This document shows, in pieces, positions 63,901-64,000 of a DNA stretch of 64,000 bases; position 1 is the first letter of the stretch; the number at the start of each line of letters is the position of its first letter. The position numbers were made by a program, and so were the translations under genes. The notes beneath the pieces were generated by a model, which had not been told where the DNA came from, made no database searches, and saw only the letters and a list, made by a program, of their open reading frames with translations. The DNA comes from Enterocloster bolteae (GTDB taxonomy: Bacteria; Bacillota; Clostridia; Lachnospirales; Lachnospiraceae). The stretch is taken from contig NZ_CP022464.2 in the NCBI RefSeq assembly GCF_002234575.2, positions 1,984,001-2,048,000 of the forward strand, written 5' to 3'.

Positions 63901-64000
63901 GGAGAAGGTGGAAAATTGCCTTCGCAAAATCACTCTCTCTTCCCGACACCTGTTGAGCCTGATCAATGATATTCTGGATATGAGTAAAATCGAGCAGTCC
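60980..64000 (+). CDS. multi-PAS hybrid-type sensor kinase, 3' end outside window
   Basis: Open from ATG 60980 (after GGAGAGGAGG) to the window edge, at least 1,007 residues. No signal peptide or membrane helix is evident, so it is cytoplasmic. Several PAS-like domains follow each other (for example PGGIVSYEIQG, GMSEDAILFRSIAND, YFSDGYAMLSGMSMDQVW, YIWIKNMTSMLRRGEGE), then a HisKA domain with SMSHDIRTPMNAI (His951). Two PAS modules carry a cysteine cluster of the same plan: CYEAAGRCRPCPFC (Cys57, 64, 67, 70) and CYAALYGKNQPCEFC (Cys328, 339, 342), possibly metal- or cluster-binding. ATPase and any receiver domains lie beyond 64000. Confidence 0.88.
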   Translation, partial: MSQNPFHGSSSELVESVLNNAPASIIVCSAESRVLLYANERARKLFLKEDYRPGITCYEAAGRCRPCPFCQYEEPNSSEFTVCNYMDPVTRRIYQVSSKMIDWEETRAHIEYIVDVTGAQTKTERYRNRSEGPDRTLCSVPCGLCIYPNDCVHLETELKDTRMKMEHLVNSIPGGIVSYEIQGKKAVPDFVSDGLLALSGHTRSGYNELVKGNTIDIIYEADRGRVLSAARSAVESGRVMDISCRIRHKDGHLVWIHISGRRIGPKADTMRFYAVFTGMSEDAILFRSIANDTAERVYVIDKESYELIYTSESAGFLCQGADCIGQKCYAALYGKNQPCEFCTLKSHKPDGAAHGMDYHENGRFYSTRFRETLWNGIPAYLKYVRDVTEEVKAQKEKEHIEQYFQTLVRKLPGGVAVVRIEKDGRKTPEYFSDGYAMLSGMSMDQVWKSYGEDGMAAVHPDDVEQLNAELSDFMASGEEQREFTYRIKRGDGEYIWIKNMTSMLRRGEGEVILYASYRDLTVEFKEQEQIRRQYRELILQHYRTPGPNALIVGHCNITRSQITEISDYTDSGLLECFGTERDAFFTGISTLILDEKERRDYMNRFLNEPTRAAFQAGKRELELDCFIRLPKDVRGRYVKFKVNLVEEPDTGDITGILTVYDITEQTIAERNLKKLSTSGYDLIADVDLFHDFCTILSGRFTKDDLCAKSGRHSERLAYMMERQLVPKDRPRIMKMLEPEYILERLKQEDPYSLSYSILGEAGEIQTKKLTVSATDLRLGRVCLARADITDSVREQQGLLNVVAYTFEMLGIIHLGSRHITLYTHQAVLQVLEPRRASIDSWLADIKKKYAPKGGEEEVERCFGLQNMLARLEERPGGYDFVLPYLEENQIRYKQINILWGDGDHKMICIVRQDVTETMTAERRSKETLEQALALAEEANRAKSDFLSSMSHDIRTPMNAIMGMTTLARAHLDEREKVENCLRKITLSSRHLLSLINDILDMSKIEQS

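Noticed and set aside
1..64000. CRISPR arrays, tRNA and rRNA genes
   Set aside because: No regularly spaced short repeats and no tRNA- or rRNA-like sequence were seen by reading; this is not a substitute for a dedicated search.

Overview
The window reads as chromosome of a gut-type Lachnospiraceae clostridium (Enterocloster/Hungatella-like). The basis is gene content: an L-fucose operon, a bile salt hydrolase, TTG/GTG starts with strong AGGAGG sites, sensor kinases paired with sugar-binding proteins, and clostridial serine-recombinase cassettes. That assignment is inference; no rRNA or tRNA gene is present to confirm it.

Layout. (1) 1-10.5 kb: a decayed NhaC-type antiporter fragment, a divergent AraC-type regulator, and a complete L-fucose operon (isomerase, kinase, aldolase, mutarotase, three-gene sugar ABC importer). 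(2) 10.5-15.4 kb: a gene graveyard (ABC ATPase scraps, IS1182 and IS200 relics, GyrI-like and oleate hydratase pseudogenes) in which one intact gene, a bile salt hydrolase, survives. (3) 15.5-24.8 kb: a magnesium/cation island with two MgtA-type P-type ATPases, a receiver-less winged-helix regulator, a CDF exporter, MgtC, small membrane proteins, and a 35-codon Pro-containing leader ORF whose last codons contain the ribosome-binding site of the second mgtA. (4) 24.8-30.3 kb: an ISL3 element, a decayed FecE-type ATPase, a Dps gene under palindromic operators, and an IS110 element. (5) 30.3-36 kb: a heterodimeric ABC transporter pair, a decayed ECF S-component-like gene, a small DUF6176-like protein and IS66 scraps. 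(6) 36-43.1 kb: the most unusual locus, a tightly coupled operon of metal-chelate binding lipoprotein, NifH-like protein, two nitrogenase-component-1-like proteins, FecCD-type permease, FecE-type ATPase and a SAM methyltransferase, closed by a strong terminator. (7) 43.7-53.5 kb: MATE relic, then a compact recombinase element (sigma-region-4-like protein, MazF-type toxin, a resolvase domain lacking its serine, three large serine-recombinase ORFs). (8) 53.3-64 kb: a signalling region with a chimeric hybrid kinase, an unusual binding-protein/5'-nucleotidase-like fusion, kinase and binding-protein relics, a chemotaxis receptor and a long multi-PAS kinase that runs off the window.

The parts connect. 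Palindromes of the form GTTAG-N6-CTAAC, resembling DtxR/IdeR iron boxes, sit at the promoters of dps and of the nitrogenase-like operon. A further copy lies just before the IS110 element, which separates it from the ABC exporter pair. This suggests one iron-responsive regulon, partly broken by IS110. The nitrogenase-like proteins lack the usual FeMo-cofactor ligand pattern and no cofactor-assembly genes are nearby. My best reading is reductive processing of an imported metal chelate, tetrapyrrole or similar compound, not nitrogen fixation; the substrate is unknown.
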